Shown: positions 37,990 to 48,317 of the stretch, piece after piece
Layout: the number at the start of each line of letters is the position of its first letter
Numbering within the stretch: the first letter of the stretch is position 1
NCBI GenBank assembly: GCA_003280485.1
Contig: QCEU01000001.1
Coordinates: forward strand, 1-64,000
Direction of reading: 5' to 3'
From: Pelagibacteraceae bacterium AG-359-O02
GTDB taxonomy: Bacteria > Pseudomonadota > Alphaproteobacteria > Pelagibacterales > Pelagibacteraceae
DNA: 64,000 bases
Program-made: the position numbers and the translations under genes
The notes under the pieces: model-generated
What the model saw: the letters and a program-made list of their open reading frames with translations, nothing else
Told to the model about the DNA's origin: nothing
The model's database searches: none

Positions 37990-38610
37990 TTATTTTTTTC
38001 TTTTATAATTTTTAATTTCAATCTGCTCAGCTCTGGTTAAGGCTAGTGCTTTTTTAGAAACTTTTTTAGTTATAACTGACCCAGCACCAATTACACTTTT
38101 TTTTTCAAGCTTGATAGGAGCAACTAAAGATGAATTAGACCCAATAAATGCATCATCGTTGATTATTGTCTTGCTTTTTTTAATTCCATCATAATTACAT
38201 GTTATTGTTCCTGCTCCAATATTTACTCTTTTTCCTATTTTAGAATCTCCAATATATGATAAATGATTTAATTTTGAATTTTTTCCAATTACACTTTTTT
38301 TTACTTCAACAAAATTTCCAACCTTTGTTCCCGATTTAAGAATTGTTCCTGGTCTTAACCTTGCATAGGGTCCAATGCTAATGTTGTTTTCAATTTTTAC
38401 ACCCTCTAAATGAGAGAAAGATAATATTTTTACATTATTTCCTATTGATACCTTGTCAGCAATAACAACGTATGGCTCTATAGTTACATTTTTGCCTATT
38501 TTTGTATTTTTAGAAAAAAAAACAGTTTCTGGTGCAATCATTTTTACACCTTTTTTTAAAAATTTGTTTCTAAGCTCAGATTGAATATTTTTTAAATAAA
38601 TTTGTTTCAT
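37990..38610 (-). CDS. Left-handed beta-helix acetyltransferase equivalent to GlmU C-terminal domain (no uridyltransferase domain)
   Basis: Hexapeptide repeats; GPYARLRPGTIL, VGNFVEVKKSVIG, LNHLSYIGDSKIG, NIGAGTITCNYDGIKKSKTII, ALTRAEQ; 206 aa; adjacent to glmS. Confidence 0.9.
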   Translation of the reverse strand: MKQIYLKNIQSELRNKFLKKGVKMIAPETVFFSKNTKIGKNVTIEPYVVIADKVSIGNNVKILSFSHLEGVKIENNISIGPYARLRPGTILKSGTKVGNFVEVKKSVIGKNSKLNHLSYIGDSKIGKRVNIGAGTITCNYDGIKKSKTIINDDAFIGSNSSLVAPIKLEKKSVIGAGSVITKKVSKKALALTRAEQIEIKNYKRKK

Positions 38611-38677
38611 TGATATTTTTATATATTTGAGTATTAGTAAAATTAATTCACAATTTATTTCTTAATAATACTTTTAA

Positions 38678-39358
38678 ATGAGTCAAAAATTTACTGTTGT
38701 ATTTGATCTAGATGGAACCCTAGTTGATACTGCCCCAGATTTAATGCTTGCACATAATCACGTAATGAAGAAGTTTGGTTATCCAAGTAAATCGTTAGAT
38801 GAATTAAAGAGTGCTGTTGGTCATGGTGCAGGTGCCATGATTGGAAGATCAATTTGGAGCCAAGCTAAAAAAGAATTAAGTTCTATTAATGAAAAAATTA
38901 AAAATGAAATGACAGATGAATTTATTTCGTATTATAGCAAAAATATTTTAAATGAGAGCACTTTAGTTAGTGGTGTAAAAGATTTTTTAAAGTGGTGTAA
39001 AAAAAAAAATATATCTATGGCTGTATGTACAAATAAAACTGAACATCTGGCCGTTGATCTTTTAAAAAAAATTGGAATTTATGATTATTTTGAATATGTG
39101 GCAGGCTATAATACATTTGAGTATTGTAAGCCTGATCCAAGACACATAACGACAATTATAGAAATTCTTGACGGTGATATAAATAGATCAATTATGATTG
39201 GGGACAGTGAGTCCGATGCTAATGCTGCTAAAGCAGCTGAAATTCCAATGATTTTGTTAGAGGATGGATATACAGAAAAAAAAATTGATGAAATTTATCA
39301 TAATCACTTAATAAAAGACTTTGTAGATATTGATAAAATTATCTCCAAATATCTTTAA
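38678..39358 (+). CDS. gph: HAD-family phosphoglycolate phosphatase
   Basis: VVFDLDGTLVDTAPDLMLAHN, AVCTNKTEHLAVDLL, MIGDSESDANAAKAA. Confidence 0.9.
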   Translation: MSQKFTVVFDLDGTLVDTAPDLMLAHNHVMKKFGYPSKSLDELKSAVGHGAGAMIGRSIWSQAKKELSSINEKIKNEMTDEFISYYSKNILNESTLVSGVKDFLKWCKKKNISMAVCTNKTEHLAVDLLKKIGIYDYFEYVAGYNTFEYCKPDPRHITTIIEILDGDINRSIMIGDSESDANAAKAAEIPMILLEDGYTEKKIDEIYHNHLIKDFVDIDKIISKYL

Positions 39359-39411
39359 TATTGATTAATTTATTTTAACTATTAAAACAAAATTATAAGT
39401 AAGGAGTTATT

Positions 39412-40914
39412 TTGTTGTTAAACACTGTTAGAGTATATCCGTCAAAAATCAATCTTCCAAAGAAGAAACACCTCGCATGGAAAATTGCAGAAATTGCATC
39501 TGATAAGGCAAAATTAAATAATGATGCAATTGAAATGTCAATTAATAGAATTATCGATAATGCATCTGTTGCTATCGCCTCATTAAACAGAAAACCAGTG
39601 ATATCGGCTAGAGAAATGGCCAAAGGCCATTTAAGAAAATCAGGCTCAACCATATTTGGTATTAATTCTGGAATGAAATTTGATGCTGAATGGGCAGCGT
39701 GGGCAAATGGGACTGCTGTTAGAGAATTAGATTTTCACGATACTTTTTTGGCAGCTGATTATAGCCATCCGGGTGATAATATTCCTCCTATATTAGCTGT
39801 TGGTGAAAAGCTAAAAAAAAGTGGAGCAGACTTTCTAAGAGGAATTATTACAGCTTATGAAGTTCAAGTTAATTTAGTTAAAGGAATCTGTCTTCACAAA
39901 CATAAAATTGACCATATTGCTCATTTAGGACCAAGTGTGGCTGCAGGTATAGGTTCAATGTTAAAATTAAATACAGAAACTATATATCAAGCTGTTCAAC
40001 AGGCCCTTCATGTAACTATTTCTACTAGACAATCTAGAAAAGGTGAAATTTCAAGCTGGAAAGCTTATGCGCCAGCACATGCGGGTAAATTAGCAATTGA
40101 AGCAGTTGATAGAGCTATGAGAGGTGAAGGAGCTCCTAGTCCTATTTATGAGGGAGAAGACAGTGTAATTGCAAGAATATTAGATGGAAAAAGTGCAAGA
40201 TATAATGTGCCATTACCAAAAAAAAATGAGCCAAAAAAAGCTATCTTAGAAACGTACACAAAAGAATATTCAGCAGAATATCAAGCCCAGGCATTAATAG
40301 ATATAGGTAAAAAATTAAATAAAAGAATTTCAGATTTAAAAAATATAAAAAAAATAGATATCTATACCAGCCACCATACACATTACGTCATAGGAACTGG
40401 TGCAAATGATCCACAAAAGATGGACCCTAATGCATCTAGAGAAACTTTAGACCATTCGATAATGTATATATTTGCAGTTGCCTTAGAGGATGCGGACTGG
40501 CATCATGTAAGATCATATACAAAATCAAGAGCCAATAGAAAAAGTACTATAAAAATATGGAAATCTATAACAACACATGAAGATAAAAAATGGACTAAAA
40601 AATATCATCATCCAGATCCAAAAAAGAAATCATTTGGAGCAAAAGTTGTCGTTACTTTAAATAACGGAAAAAAAATATCTGAAGAATTAGAGAGAGCTGA
40701 TGCACATCCATACGGAGCGAGACCTTTTCAAAGAAAAGATTATATTAAGAAATTCTTAACTTTAACTAATAAAATATTATCTAAAAAAGAAAGTGATAGA
40801 TTTTTAAAAACTGTACAAAATTTAAAAAAGTTAAAAAAAGGCAGTCTAAATAAATTAAATATCGAAGTTAGCAAAAAATATTTAAAGAAAAATAATAAAA
40901 AAGGGATTTTTTAA
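39412..40914 (+). CDS. prpD: MmgE/PrpD family 2-methylcitrate dehydratase
   Basis: TTG start after [43 protein letters not shown]; followed by prpB-prpC. Confidence 0.92.
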   Translation: MLLNTVRVYPSKINLPKKKHLAWKIAEIASDKAKLNNDAIEMSINRIIDNASVAIASLNRKPVISAREMAKGHLRKSGSTIFGINSGMKFDAEWAAWANGTAVRELDFHDTFLAADYSHPGDNIPPILAVGEKLKKSGADFLRGIITAYEVQVNLVKGICLHKHKIDHIAHLGPSVAAGIGSMLKLNTETIYQAVQQALHVTISTRQSRKGEISSWKAYAPAHAGKLAIEAVDRAMRGEGAPSPIYEGEDSVIARILDGKSARYNVPLPKKNEPKKAILETYTKEYSAEYQAQALIDIGKKLNKRISDLKNIKKIDIYTSHHTHYVIGTGANDPQKMDPNASRETLDHSIMYIFAVALEDADWHHVRSYTKSRANRKSTIKIWKSITTHEDKKWTKKYHHPDPKKKSFGAKVVVTLNNGKKISEELERADAHPYGARPFQRKDYIKKFLTLTNKILSKKESDRFLKTVQNLKKLKKGSLNKLNIEVSKKYLKKNNKKGIF

Positions 40915-41811
40915 ATGCATTTTGTTGAAAAAGATTTAACCCAAAAAAGAGTTGATCTAGATACCAAACTTAAATCCAATAAAATTTTAAGAGTACCTGG
41001 TGCACACAATCCTTTAACAGCTAAGTTAATAGAAGAAATCGGTTATGATGCAGTCTATGTGTCTGGTGGTGTAATGGCTAATGATTTAGGCTTTCCAGAC
41101 ATTGGTTTAACAACCCTTCAAGATGTTAGCACTAGATCTTATTTAATTTCTAGAGTAACAAATCTTCCAACAATAGTTGATATTGATACTGGATTTAAAT
41201 CATGCAAAGAAACAATTGAGACATTTGAAGAATTTGGTGTAGCTGCTGTTCATTTAGAGGATCAAATAGAACAAAAAAGATGTGGTCATCTAGATAACAA
41301 AGAGCTTATTTCTAAAGAAAAGATGGTTTCTAAGATAAAGGAATGTGTAAGTTCAAGAAAAGATAATAATTTTAAAATCATAGCTAGATCAGATGCAAAA
41401 AATGTAGAAGGAATAGACAGCATGATTGATAGATGTAAAGCATACGTAGATGCTGGTGCTGAGGTTATATTTCCTGAAGCTTTGAAAGATGAAAAAGAGT
41501 TTGAATTAGTTAGAAAATCCCTTGGATGTTATCTTTTAGCTAATATGACAGAGTTTGGAAAATCAAAATTACTCAATTACAAACAACTTGAGGACTTGGG
41601 ATATAATATTGTTATTTATCCAGTCTCCACCCAAAGATTAGCAATGAAAAATGTGGAGGATGGTTTACGTGCCATTTTTGCTGATGGACATCAAAACAAT
41701 ATTATTGATAAAATGCAAACGCGGAAAAGATTATATGATTTAGTTGAATACGAAAAATATAATGCTTTAGACGAAAAAATTTATAATTTTAATACTGATG
41801 GACACGAATAA
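40915..41811 (+). CDS. prpB: 2-methylisocitrate lyase
   Basis: VPGAHNPLTAKLIEEIGYDAVYVSGGVMA, VDIDTGF, AVHLEDQIEQKRCGHLD. Confidence 0.92.
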   Translation: MHFVEKDLTQKRVDLDTKLKSNKILRVPGAHNPLTAKLIEEIGYDAVYVSGGVMANDLGFPDIGLTTLQDVSTRSYLISRVTNLPTIVDIDTGFKSCKETIETFEEFGVAAVHLEDQIEQKRCGHLDNKELISKEKMVSKIKECVSSRKDNNFKIIARSDAKNVEGIDSMIDRCKAYVDAGAEVIFPEALKDEKEFELVRKSLGCYLLANMTEFGKSKLLNYKQLEDLGYNIVIYPVSTQRLAMKNVEDGLRAIFADGHQNNIIDKMQTRKRLYDLVEYEKYNALDEKIYNFNTDGHE

Positions 41812-42935
41812 TGAGTGACGAAATCAAAAAAGGTTTACTTGGTATAGTTGTTGACGAAACAGAAGTTTCTAAAGTAATGCCAGAGATTAATTCTTTGACC
41901 TATAGAGGATATGCTGCTCAAGATTTGTGCGCAAAGTGTAAATTTGAGGAAGTAGCTTATCTTATTTTAAATGGTGAACTTCCAGGTAAAAAACAATTAA
42001 AAAAATTTGAAAAAGAAGAGAGAAAAGAAAGAAAATTATCTAAAACATTATTAGATGATATAAAAAAATTTCCAAAGAAAGCACATCCAATGGATGTAGC
42101 AAGGACAGCAGTGAGTATCATGGGTCTAGAGGATAAAGAAACGAAAGATAATTCACCTAAAGCAAATATGAGAAAAGTAATGAGAATTTTCGCTAAAATG
42201 CCTGTTGCACTTGCAGCATTTTATAGGGCAAGAAAAGGAAAGAGAATTATACCTCCAAAAAACAAACTTTCTTTTTCTGAAAACTTTTTTTATATGTGTT
42301 TTGGCAAAGTACCCAACAAAGATATAGTTAAAGCTTTTGATGTTTCATTAATTTTATATGCAGAACATAGTTTTAATGTTTCAACCTTTACAGCTAGAAC
42401 AATAACAAGTAGTCTATCGGATATTCATGGCGCAATCACTGGTGCAATAGCAAGTTTAAAAGGACCTCTTCATGGAGGTGCTAATGAAGAAGTCATGCAT
42501 ATGATGAATAAAATCAAAAAACCAGAGAATGCACTTAAATGGATAAATAAAGCACTAGATAATAAAGATGTTGTAATGGGATTTGGCCATAGAGTTTATA
42601 AAAGTGGAGATTCAAGAGTACCTACAATGAGAGAATATTTTGGAAAAGTTGCTAAAATTAAAAAAGATAGAAAGTTTGAAAAAATTTACGACATTGTAGA
42701 AAAAGTAATGATAGATCGAAAAAATATCCATCCAAACGTAGATTACCCTACGGGACCTACTTACCATTTAATGGGATTTGATACTGATTTCTTTACACCA
42801 ATTTTTGTAATTTCAAGAATTACTGGCTGGTCAGCTCATATTATTGAACAGCATGCTGCTAATAAACTTATTAGACCTTTAGCAAGCTATAAAGGTAGCA
42901 AGCACCGTAAAGTATTGCGATTAAATCAAAGATAA
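41811..42935 (+). CDS. prpC: 2-methylcitrate synthase / citrate synthase family
   Basis: LTYRGYAAQDLC, LKGPLHGGANEEVM, GFGHRVYKSGDSRVP, RPLASYKG. Confidence 0.92.
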   Translation: MSDEIKKGLLGIVVDETEVSKVMPEINSLTYRGYAAQDLCAKCKFEEVAYLILNGELPGKKQLKKFEKEERKERKLSKTLLDDIKKFPKKAHPMDVARTAVSIMGLEDKETKDNSPKANMRKVMRIFAKMPVALAAFYRARKGKRIIPPKNKLSFSENFFYMCFGKVPNKDIVKAFDVSLILYAEHSFNVSTFTARTITSSLSDIHGAITGAIASLKGPLHGGANEEVMHMMNKIKKPENALKWINKALDNKDVVMGFGHRVYKSGDSRVPTMREYFGKVAKIKKDRKFEKIYDIVEKVMIDRKNIHPNVDYPTGPTYHLMGFDTDFFTPIFVISRITGWSAHIIEQHAANKLIRPLASYKGSKHRKVLRLNQR

Positions 42936-42937
42936 TC

Positions 42938-43954
42938 TTAAGAAAAAGCTTCTGTCCAAGATCCTCTTGTAGATGCTTTTGAATATTCTGTAGCTCTACC
43001 CTCAAAGAAGTTCATATGTTCCACTGCATTCAGCATGGTATCAAGCCATGTTAATGGATTTTTTTGAACATCATAAATTGGCTCTAAACCTAATTGATCC
43101 AATCTTCTGTTTGCAATAAATCTTATATATTCTTTAACTTCTTTAGCGGTTAAACCTTCCATTGGACCCATTTCAAAAGCTAAATCAATAAAAGAATCTT
43201 CATGCTCAACGATTGTTCTGCAAGCTTCATAAAGTTCTTTTTTAAGTTTTGGCGTCCATATTTCAGGGTTCTCTTTAATAAACTCCTTAAAGATTCTGAT
43301 CATTGAATTGCAGTGAAGTGTTTCATCTCTTACAGACCAAGTAACAATTTGGCCCATACCCTTCATTTTATTATGTCTTGGGAAGTTAAGTAAGATTGCA
43401 AAGCTTGCAAATAATTGCAGACCTTCTGTGAATGCACTAAATACTGCAACAGTTTTTGCAATGTCTTCTTTTGAATTTACATTGAAGTTTTGCATGTAAT
43501 CATATTTATCTTTCATCTCTTTATATTTCATGAATGCCGAGTATTCAGACTCGGGCATTCCAATTGTATCTAAAAGATGTGAATATGCTGCTACGTGAAC
43601 TGTTTCCATTGAAGCAAATGCAGTCATCATCATTAATACTTCAGTTGGTTTAAATACGGTTGTGTAGTGTCTTAAGTAACAATTATTAACTTCAACATCA
43701 GCTTGAGTAAAAAACCTAAAAATTTGAGTTAATAAGTTTTTTTCTGGTTGTGACAAGTTTTTTTGCCAGTCTCTAACATCATCTCCCAATGGAACTTCTT
43801 CAGGTAACCAATGAATTCTTTGTTGGGTTAACCATGCATCATAGCACCATGGGTATCTAAAAGGTTTGTAAACTGGGTTCTCAACTAATAGACCCATTTT
43901 TTTTGGTTGAATTATTTCTTTATTAATTTTTTCTGCTACTGACATGATAAACAC
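42938..43954 (-). CDS. nrdB: Ribonucleotide reductase beta subunit (class Ia)
   Basis: ASMETVHVAAYSHLLDTIG, SVRDETLHCNSMIRIFKEF, AVEHMNFFEGRATEYSKAS. Confidence 0.96.
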   Translation of the reverse strand: MFIMSVAEKINKEIIQPKKMGLLVENPVYKPFRYPWCYDAWLTQQRIHWLPEEVPLGDDVRDWQKNLSQPEKNLLTQIFRFFTQADVEVNNCYLRHYTTVFKPTEVLMMMTAFASMETVHVAAYSHLLDTIGMPESEYSAFMKYKEMKDKYDYMQNFNVNSKEDIAKTVAVFSAFTEGLQLFASFAILLNFPRHNKMKGMGQIVTWSVRDETLHCNSMIRIFKEFIKENPEIWTPKLKKELYEACRTIVEHEDSFIDLAFEMGPMEGLTAKEVKEYIRFIANRRLDQLGLEPIYDVQKNPLTWLDTMLNAVEHMNFFEGRATEYSKASTRGSWTEAFS

Positions 43955-45873
43955 TCCTCATAATCTTGTTGGTTGTTACTTTCATCTTTTGATTTATAAA
44001 CGTTTGCTGCAATGTCAGTTGAATTTGCATCATTAACATTTTCAGCACGTTGTATTGATTTAGACCTGCAATAGTAAAGGCTCTTCAATCCTTTCTTCCA
44101 TGCTTGGAAGTGAATTTGATGTAAATCTCTTTTGTGCACATCTGCAGGTAAAAATAAGTTAATAGATTGAGCTTGAGAAATATGAGGTGTTCTATCTGCA
44201 CTCAAATCAACAAGCCATCTTTGATCTAACTCAAAAGCTGTTTTAAAAACGTCTTTTTCATCTTGAGTTAAAAAATCTAAATGTGAAACAGACCCCTGAT
44301 TAGTTGTAATACTTGACCAAACTTCATCTGTATCTTTTCCGTGTTTTTCTAATAGCTGTCTTAAATATTTATTTCGAACATTAAATGAACCGGACAAAGT
44401 TTTGTGTGTAAAACTATTAGCTGCAATTGGTTCAACGCCTGGAGATGTCCCACCACATATTATTGAGATAGAAGCTGTAGGTGCTATCGCAGTTTTATTA
44501 GAAAATCTTTCCATTATACCATAATCTGCAGCATCAGGACATGAACCTCTCTCCTCAGCTAAATCTTTTGATGCCTTATCCACATTTTTATGAATGTGCT
44601 CAAAAATCTTTTTATTCCAGGCTTTACTCATTACAGATTCTATTGGAATCATCTTTTTTTGGTAATAAGAATGTAATCCCATTACACCCAATCCTACACT
44701 TCGTTCTCTCATTGCTGAATATGTGGCATCGCTAAATTGTTCAGGTGCATTTTCTATGAAGTCAGTCATAACATTATCTAGAAATCTCATAACATCTTGT
44801 ATAAAGTTTTCATCTTCTTTCCACTCATCATACTTTTCTACATTTAATGATGACAAACAACATACGGCAGTTCTATCTCTTCCATCTTTATCAATTCCTG
44901 TTGGAAGTGTAATCTCGCTACAAAGATTTGAAGTTTTAACAGTAAGACCAGCAAGTTTATGGTGTTGAGGGATTTGTCTATTAACAGTATCTATGAAAAC
45001 AATGTATGGTTCGCCTGTCTCAATTCTTGCTGTTAATAATCTTATCCATAAATTTCTAGCAGAAACAGTTGCTTGAACAGCGCCATCTTTTGGACTTTTA
45101 AGTCCCCATTGTTCATCTAGCTCAACGGCTCTCATGAAAGCATCTGAAACTAAAACACCGTGGTGTAAATTTAATGATTTTCTATTAGGATCTCCCCCAG
45201 TTGGTCTTCTCATCTCAATAAACTCTTCAATCTCTGGATGATCTATTGGTATATAACAGGCCGCAGAACCTCTTCTCAATGAACCTTGGCTAATTGCCAT
45301 TGTTAAAGAGTCCATTACCTTTATAAATGGAATTATTCCTGAAGTTTTGCCAACTCTTCCAATTTTTTCGCCTATTGATCTAAGGTTTCCCCAATAGCTT
45401 CCAATACCACCTCCTCGTGCTGCAAGCCAAACATTTTCACTCCATAGATCGAGAATACCATTAAGACTATCGCTAGCTTCATTTAGAAAACAAGATATCG
45501 GTAATCCTCTTGTAGTTCCTCCATTTGATAAAACTGGTGTTGCTGGCATAAACCAAAGATTACTAATGTAATTATACAATCTTTGAGCATGTAAATTATC
45601 GTCAGCATAATGGCTTGCGACTCTTGCAAATAAGTCCTGGAAAGATTCGTTAGCTCCTAAGTATCTATCTTTAAGAGTAGCTTTTCCAAAGTCAGTTAAA
45701 TTATCATCTCTGCTTCTATCAATTTTAATTGTTATGCCTTTTGAATTTTGAAATAATTCTGTTTCACTATTAAGAGAAAATAAATCTAATCTTTTATCTT
45801 TAGGATCTTGATTCAGTTGTGGTGTATAATCAGAGACAGCTTTCCTAATAGCTTGTGATAAAATCTTGTTCAT
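43936..45873 (-). CDS. nrdA: Ribonucleotide reductase alpha subunit (class Ia)
   Basis: MPATPVLSNGGTTRGLPISCFLN, TSNLCSEITLPTG, TASISIICGGTSPGVEP; C-terminal CLSCQ redox motif. Confidence 0.96.
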   Translation of the reverse strand: MNKILSQAIRKAVSDYTPQLNQDPKDKRLDLFSLNSETELFQNSKGITIKIDRSRDDNLTDFGKATLKDRYLGANESFQDLFARVASHYADDNLHAQRLYNYISNLWFMPATPVLSNGGTTRGLPISCFLNEASDSLNGILDLWSENVWLAARGGGIGSYWGNLRSIGEKIGRVGKTSGIIPFIKVMDSLTMAISQGSLRRGSAACYIPIDHPEIEEFIEMRRPTGGDPNRKSLNLHHGVLVSDAFMRAVELDEQWGLKSPKDGAVQATVSARNLWIRLLTARIETGEPYIVFIDTVNRQIPQHHKLAGLTVKTSNLCSEITLPTGIDKDGRDRTAVCCLSSLNVEKYDEWKEDENFIQDVMRFLDNVMTDFIENAPEQFSDATYSAMRERSVGLGVMGLHSYYQKKMIPIESVMSKAWNKKIFEHIHKNVDKASKDLAEERGSCPDAADYGIMERFSNKTAIAPTASISIICGGTSPGVEPIAANSFTHKTLSGSFNVRNKYLRQLLEKHGKDTDEVWSSITTNQGSVSHLDFLTQDEKDVFKTAFELDQRWLVDLSADRTPHISQAQSINLFLPADVHKRDLHQIHFQAWKKGLKSLYYCRSKSIQRAENVNDANSTDIAANVYKSKDESNNQQDYEECLSCQ

Positions 45874-45910
45874 TTAGCTCCTTTTTTGTACTATACTTAA
45901 TTTAGTAAAA

Positions 45911-45957
45911 CAACTAGATGTTGTATGATGGTTTGGTTAATATACTATATGACCAAC
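45911..45957. promoter_or_regulatory. Putative tandem NrdR boxes upstream of nrdA
   Basis: CAACTAGATGTTGTAT (45911-45926) and ATACTATATGACCAAC (45942-45957), 31 bp apart, resembling acaCwAtATaTwGtgt; 38-84 bp upstream of nrdA ATG. Confidence 0.4.
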
Positions 45958-46031
45958 AAATCAATAGAACATTTATAGAACTTGATAAAAAATTATCAAT
46001 AAAAAAATAAACAAAATATAAAAATATTAAC

Positions 46032-47486
46032 ATGAAAAATTCAATAAAAATTGATCCTTTTGGCTTTAGAGAGTACGACGCGCGATGGTTGTACCCCGAT
46101 AACATCAACTTAGAAGGTGTGACAAATTTGGGGAAAGGTTTAGGAACCCAGGTTGTTAATCATACAAAAAAAGAAAATCCAAGAATCATAGTTGGTCATG
46201 ATTACAGATCTTATAGCGAGGAAATAAAATCAGCTTTGAAAAAAGGGCTTATCTCTACGGGTTGTTACGTTGAAGATCTAGGATTAGCATTATCACCAAT
46301 GGTTTATTTTGCACAATTCAATTTAGAAAGTGATGCTGTTGCAATGGTAACAGCAAGTCATAATGAAAATGGTTGGACCGGTGTAAAGATGGGAATCACG
46401 AAAGGATTAACTCATGCACCAGAAGAGATGAAAGAATTAAAAGATATAACTTTAAACAACAAATTTATTGAAGGTAATGGAAATGAAAAAGAAATATCTA
46501 ATTTTCAAATTATTTATAAAGATGATCTTATAAAAAAAAATAAAATTAAGAAAAAAATTAAAGCTGTAGTTGCCTGTGGCAATGGAACAGCAGGAATATT
46601 TGCACCAGATATATTAAGAGGAATAGGATGTGAAGTAATAGAGCTAGATTGTAATTTGGACTATACTTTTCCAAAGTATAATCCTAATCCTGAAGATCTT
46701 AAAATGTTACATGCAATAAGTAAATCTGTAAAAGAAAATAATGCTGATATTGGATTTGGATTTGATGGAGATGGTGATCGTGTAGGCGTGATAGATAACG
46801 ATGGTAATGAAATTTTTTCAGATAAAATAGGACTACTAATTGCAAGGAACTTATCTTCAAACCATAAGGGATCTAAATTTGTTGTAGATGTTAAATCAAC
46901 TGGATTGTATTCAACAGATGATGTTTTAAAAAATAACTCATGTGAAACATTATATTGGAAAACAGGACATTCTCACATCAAAAGAAAAGTAAATAATGAA
47001 AAAGCACTTGCAGGCTTTGAAAAAAGTGGTCATTTCTTTTTCAATAAACCTCTAGGTTACGGATATGATGATGGTATAAATTCAGCTATACAAGTTTGCC
47101 ATTTACTAAATAATAATAATAAAAAAATGAGTGAAATCATAAGTGAATTACCTAATACCTATCAATCACCTACCATGGCTCCTTTTTGTGAAGACAATGA
47201 AAAATATCAGGTTGTTGAAGAAATAATTAAACAAATTGAGAATTTAAAATCGAAAAATGTTCAAATTGATAATCAAGAAATTGAGCGTATCCTTACTGTT
47301 AATGGTATTAGATTTTCATTCAAAGATGGTTCTTGGGGTTTAATAAGAGCTTCATCTAATAAACCTTCACTAGTAGTCGTTACCGAAAGTCCAACATCTG
47401 ATGAAAGAAAGAAAAAAATCTTCGATTTTATCGACGATTTACTTCAAAAAACTGGTAAAATAGGTGAATACGATCAAAAGCTTTAA
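46032..47486 (+). CDS. Phosphomannomutase/phosphoglucomutase
   Basis: FGFREYDARWLYP, VTASHNENGWTGVKMG, GFGFDGDGDRVGVID, GFEKSGHFFF. Confidence 0.93.
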   Translation: MKNSIKIDPFGFREYDARWLYPDNINLEGVTNLGKGLGTQVVNHTKKENPRIIVGHDYRSYSEEIKSALKKGLISTGCYVEDLGLALSPMVYFAQFNLESDAVAMVTASHNENGWTGVKMGITKGLTHAPEEMKELKDITLNNKFIEGNGNEKEISNFQIIYKDDLIKKNKIKKKIKAVVACGNGTAGIFAPDILRGIGCEVIELDCNLDYTFPKYNPNPEDLKMLHAISKSVKENNADIGFGFDGDGDRVGVIDNDGNEIFSDKIGLLIARNLSSNHKGSKFVVDVKSTGLYSTDDVLKNNSCETLYWKTGHSHIKRKVNNEKALAGFEKSGHFFFNKPLGYGYDDGINSAIQVCHLLNNNNKKMSEIISELPNTYQSPTMAPFCEDNEKYQVVEEIIKQIENLKSKNVQIDNQEIERILTVNGIRFSFKDGSWGLIRASSNKPSLVVVTESPTSDERKKKIFDFIDDLLQKTGKIGEYDQKL

Positions 47487-48317
47487 TTAAAGATCTAAAA
47501 ACCTAATTAAAAAGAGTGTCCCTATTACATATAAAAATACCCCAAACATCCTTTGAGTTTTATTTTTATCAGTGGTGTGAACCATATTTGCACCAACTCG
47601 AGCCATAAAAGATGTAATTGGAATAAATATCAAAAAAGCAGGAATGTTTACAAAACCTATGCTTAAAGGAATATTTGCATTTAGTAAAAAACCAGATGTC
47701 AAGAAACCAATTGATCCAATAGATGCTATCACAAATCCAATTGCAGCAGAACTTCCTATTGCTCTACTTATTGGATATCCAAAATATCTTAGAATTGGAA
47801 CATTCATCATAGCTCCTGTAATACCCATAGGTGCAGATATAAATCCTGAAATAAAGCCAAAAGTTGCTTTTGGTAGAAACTTAAATTTTTTATTTTTCTT
47901 TAACTCTTGTTTTACTAGTAATAAATATCCACCAAAAAAATATACAACTACAGCAAAAAATAAAACCAAAGATTTTGTATTTAATAATGCTGCCATGTAT
48001 GTACCAAGCAAAACTCCAAAGATAACGAATAGACCATAAGTTTTTAAAATATTTGTATCTACAGCTTTATGTTTTCTATGAGTCATAACTGAAACAAAAG
48101 CAGTAAAAATTGTAATAGAAAAAGCTGTTCCTACCGAAAGATGCATCAAATAAGATTTATCGACATCTGCTGTTTCAAAAATAAAAAAAAGTACAGGTAC
48201 AGATATTAAGCCTCCACCTATCCCAAAATAACCTGCAAAGAATCCAACTGGAAAAGCAGTTATTATCATTAATAAAATTAAAAGATAATACTGATTAGAA
48301 AGAATAGTATTAATCAA
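47487..48317 (-). CDS. TauE/SafE family sulfite exporter-like permease
   Basis: GFFAGYFGIGGGLISVPVLFF and GFISAPMGITGAMMNVPILRYFGYP repeat halves. Confidence 0.88.
   Translation of the reverse strand: MINTILSNQYYLLILLMIITAFPVGFFAGYFGIGGGLISVPVLFFIFETADVDKSYLMHLSVGTAFSITIFTAFVSVMTHRKHKAVDTNILKTYGLFVIFGVLLGTYMAALLNTKSLVLFFAVVVYFFGGYLLLVKQELKKNKKFKFLPKATFGFISGFISAPMGITGAMMNVPILRYFGYPISRAIGSSAAIGFVIASIGSIGFLTSGFLLNANIPLSIGFVNIPAFLIFIPITSFMARVGANMVHTTDKNKTQRMFGVFLYVIGTLFLIRFLDL

Noticed and set aside
45914-46108. 64-aa minus-strand ORF upstream of nrdA
   Set aside because: Overlaps the start of the phosphomannomutase gene antisense and the nrdA promoter region
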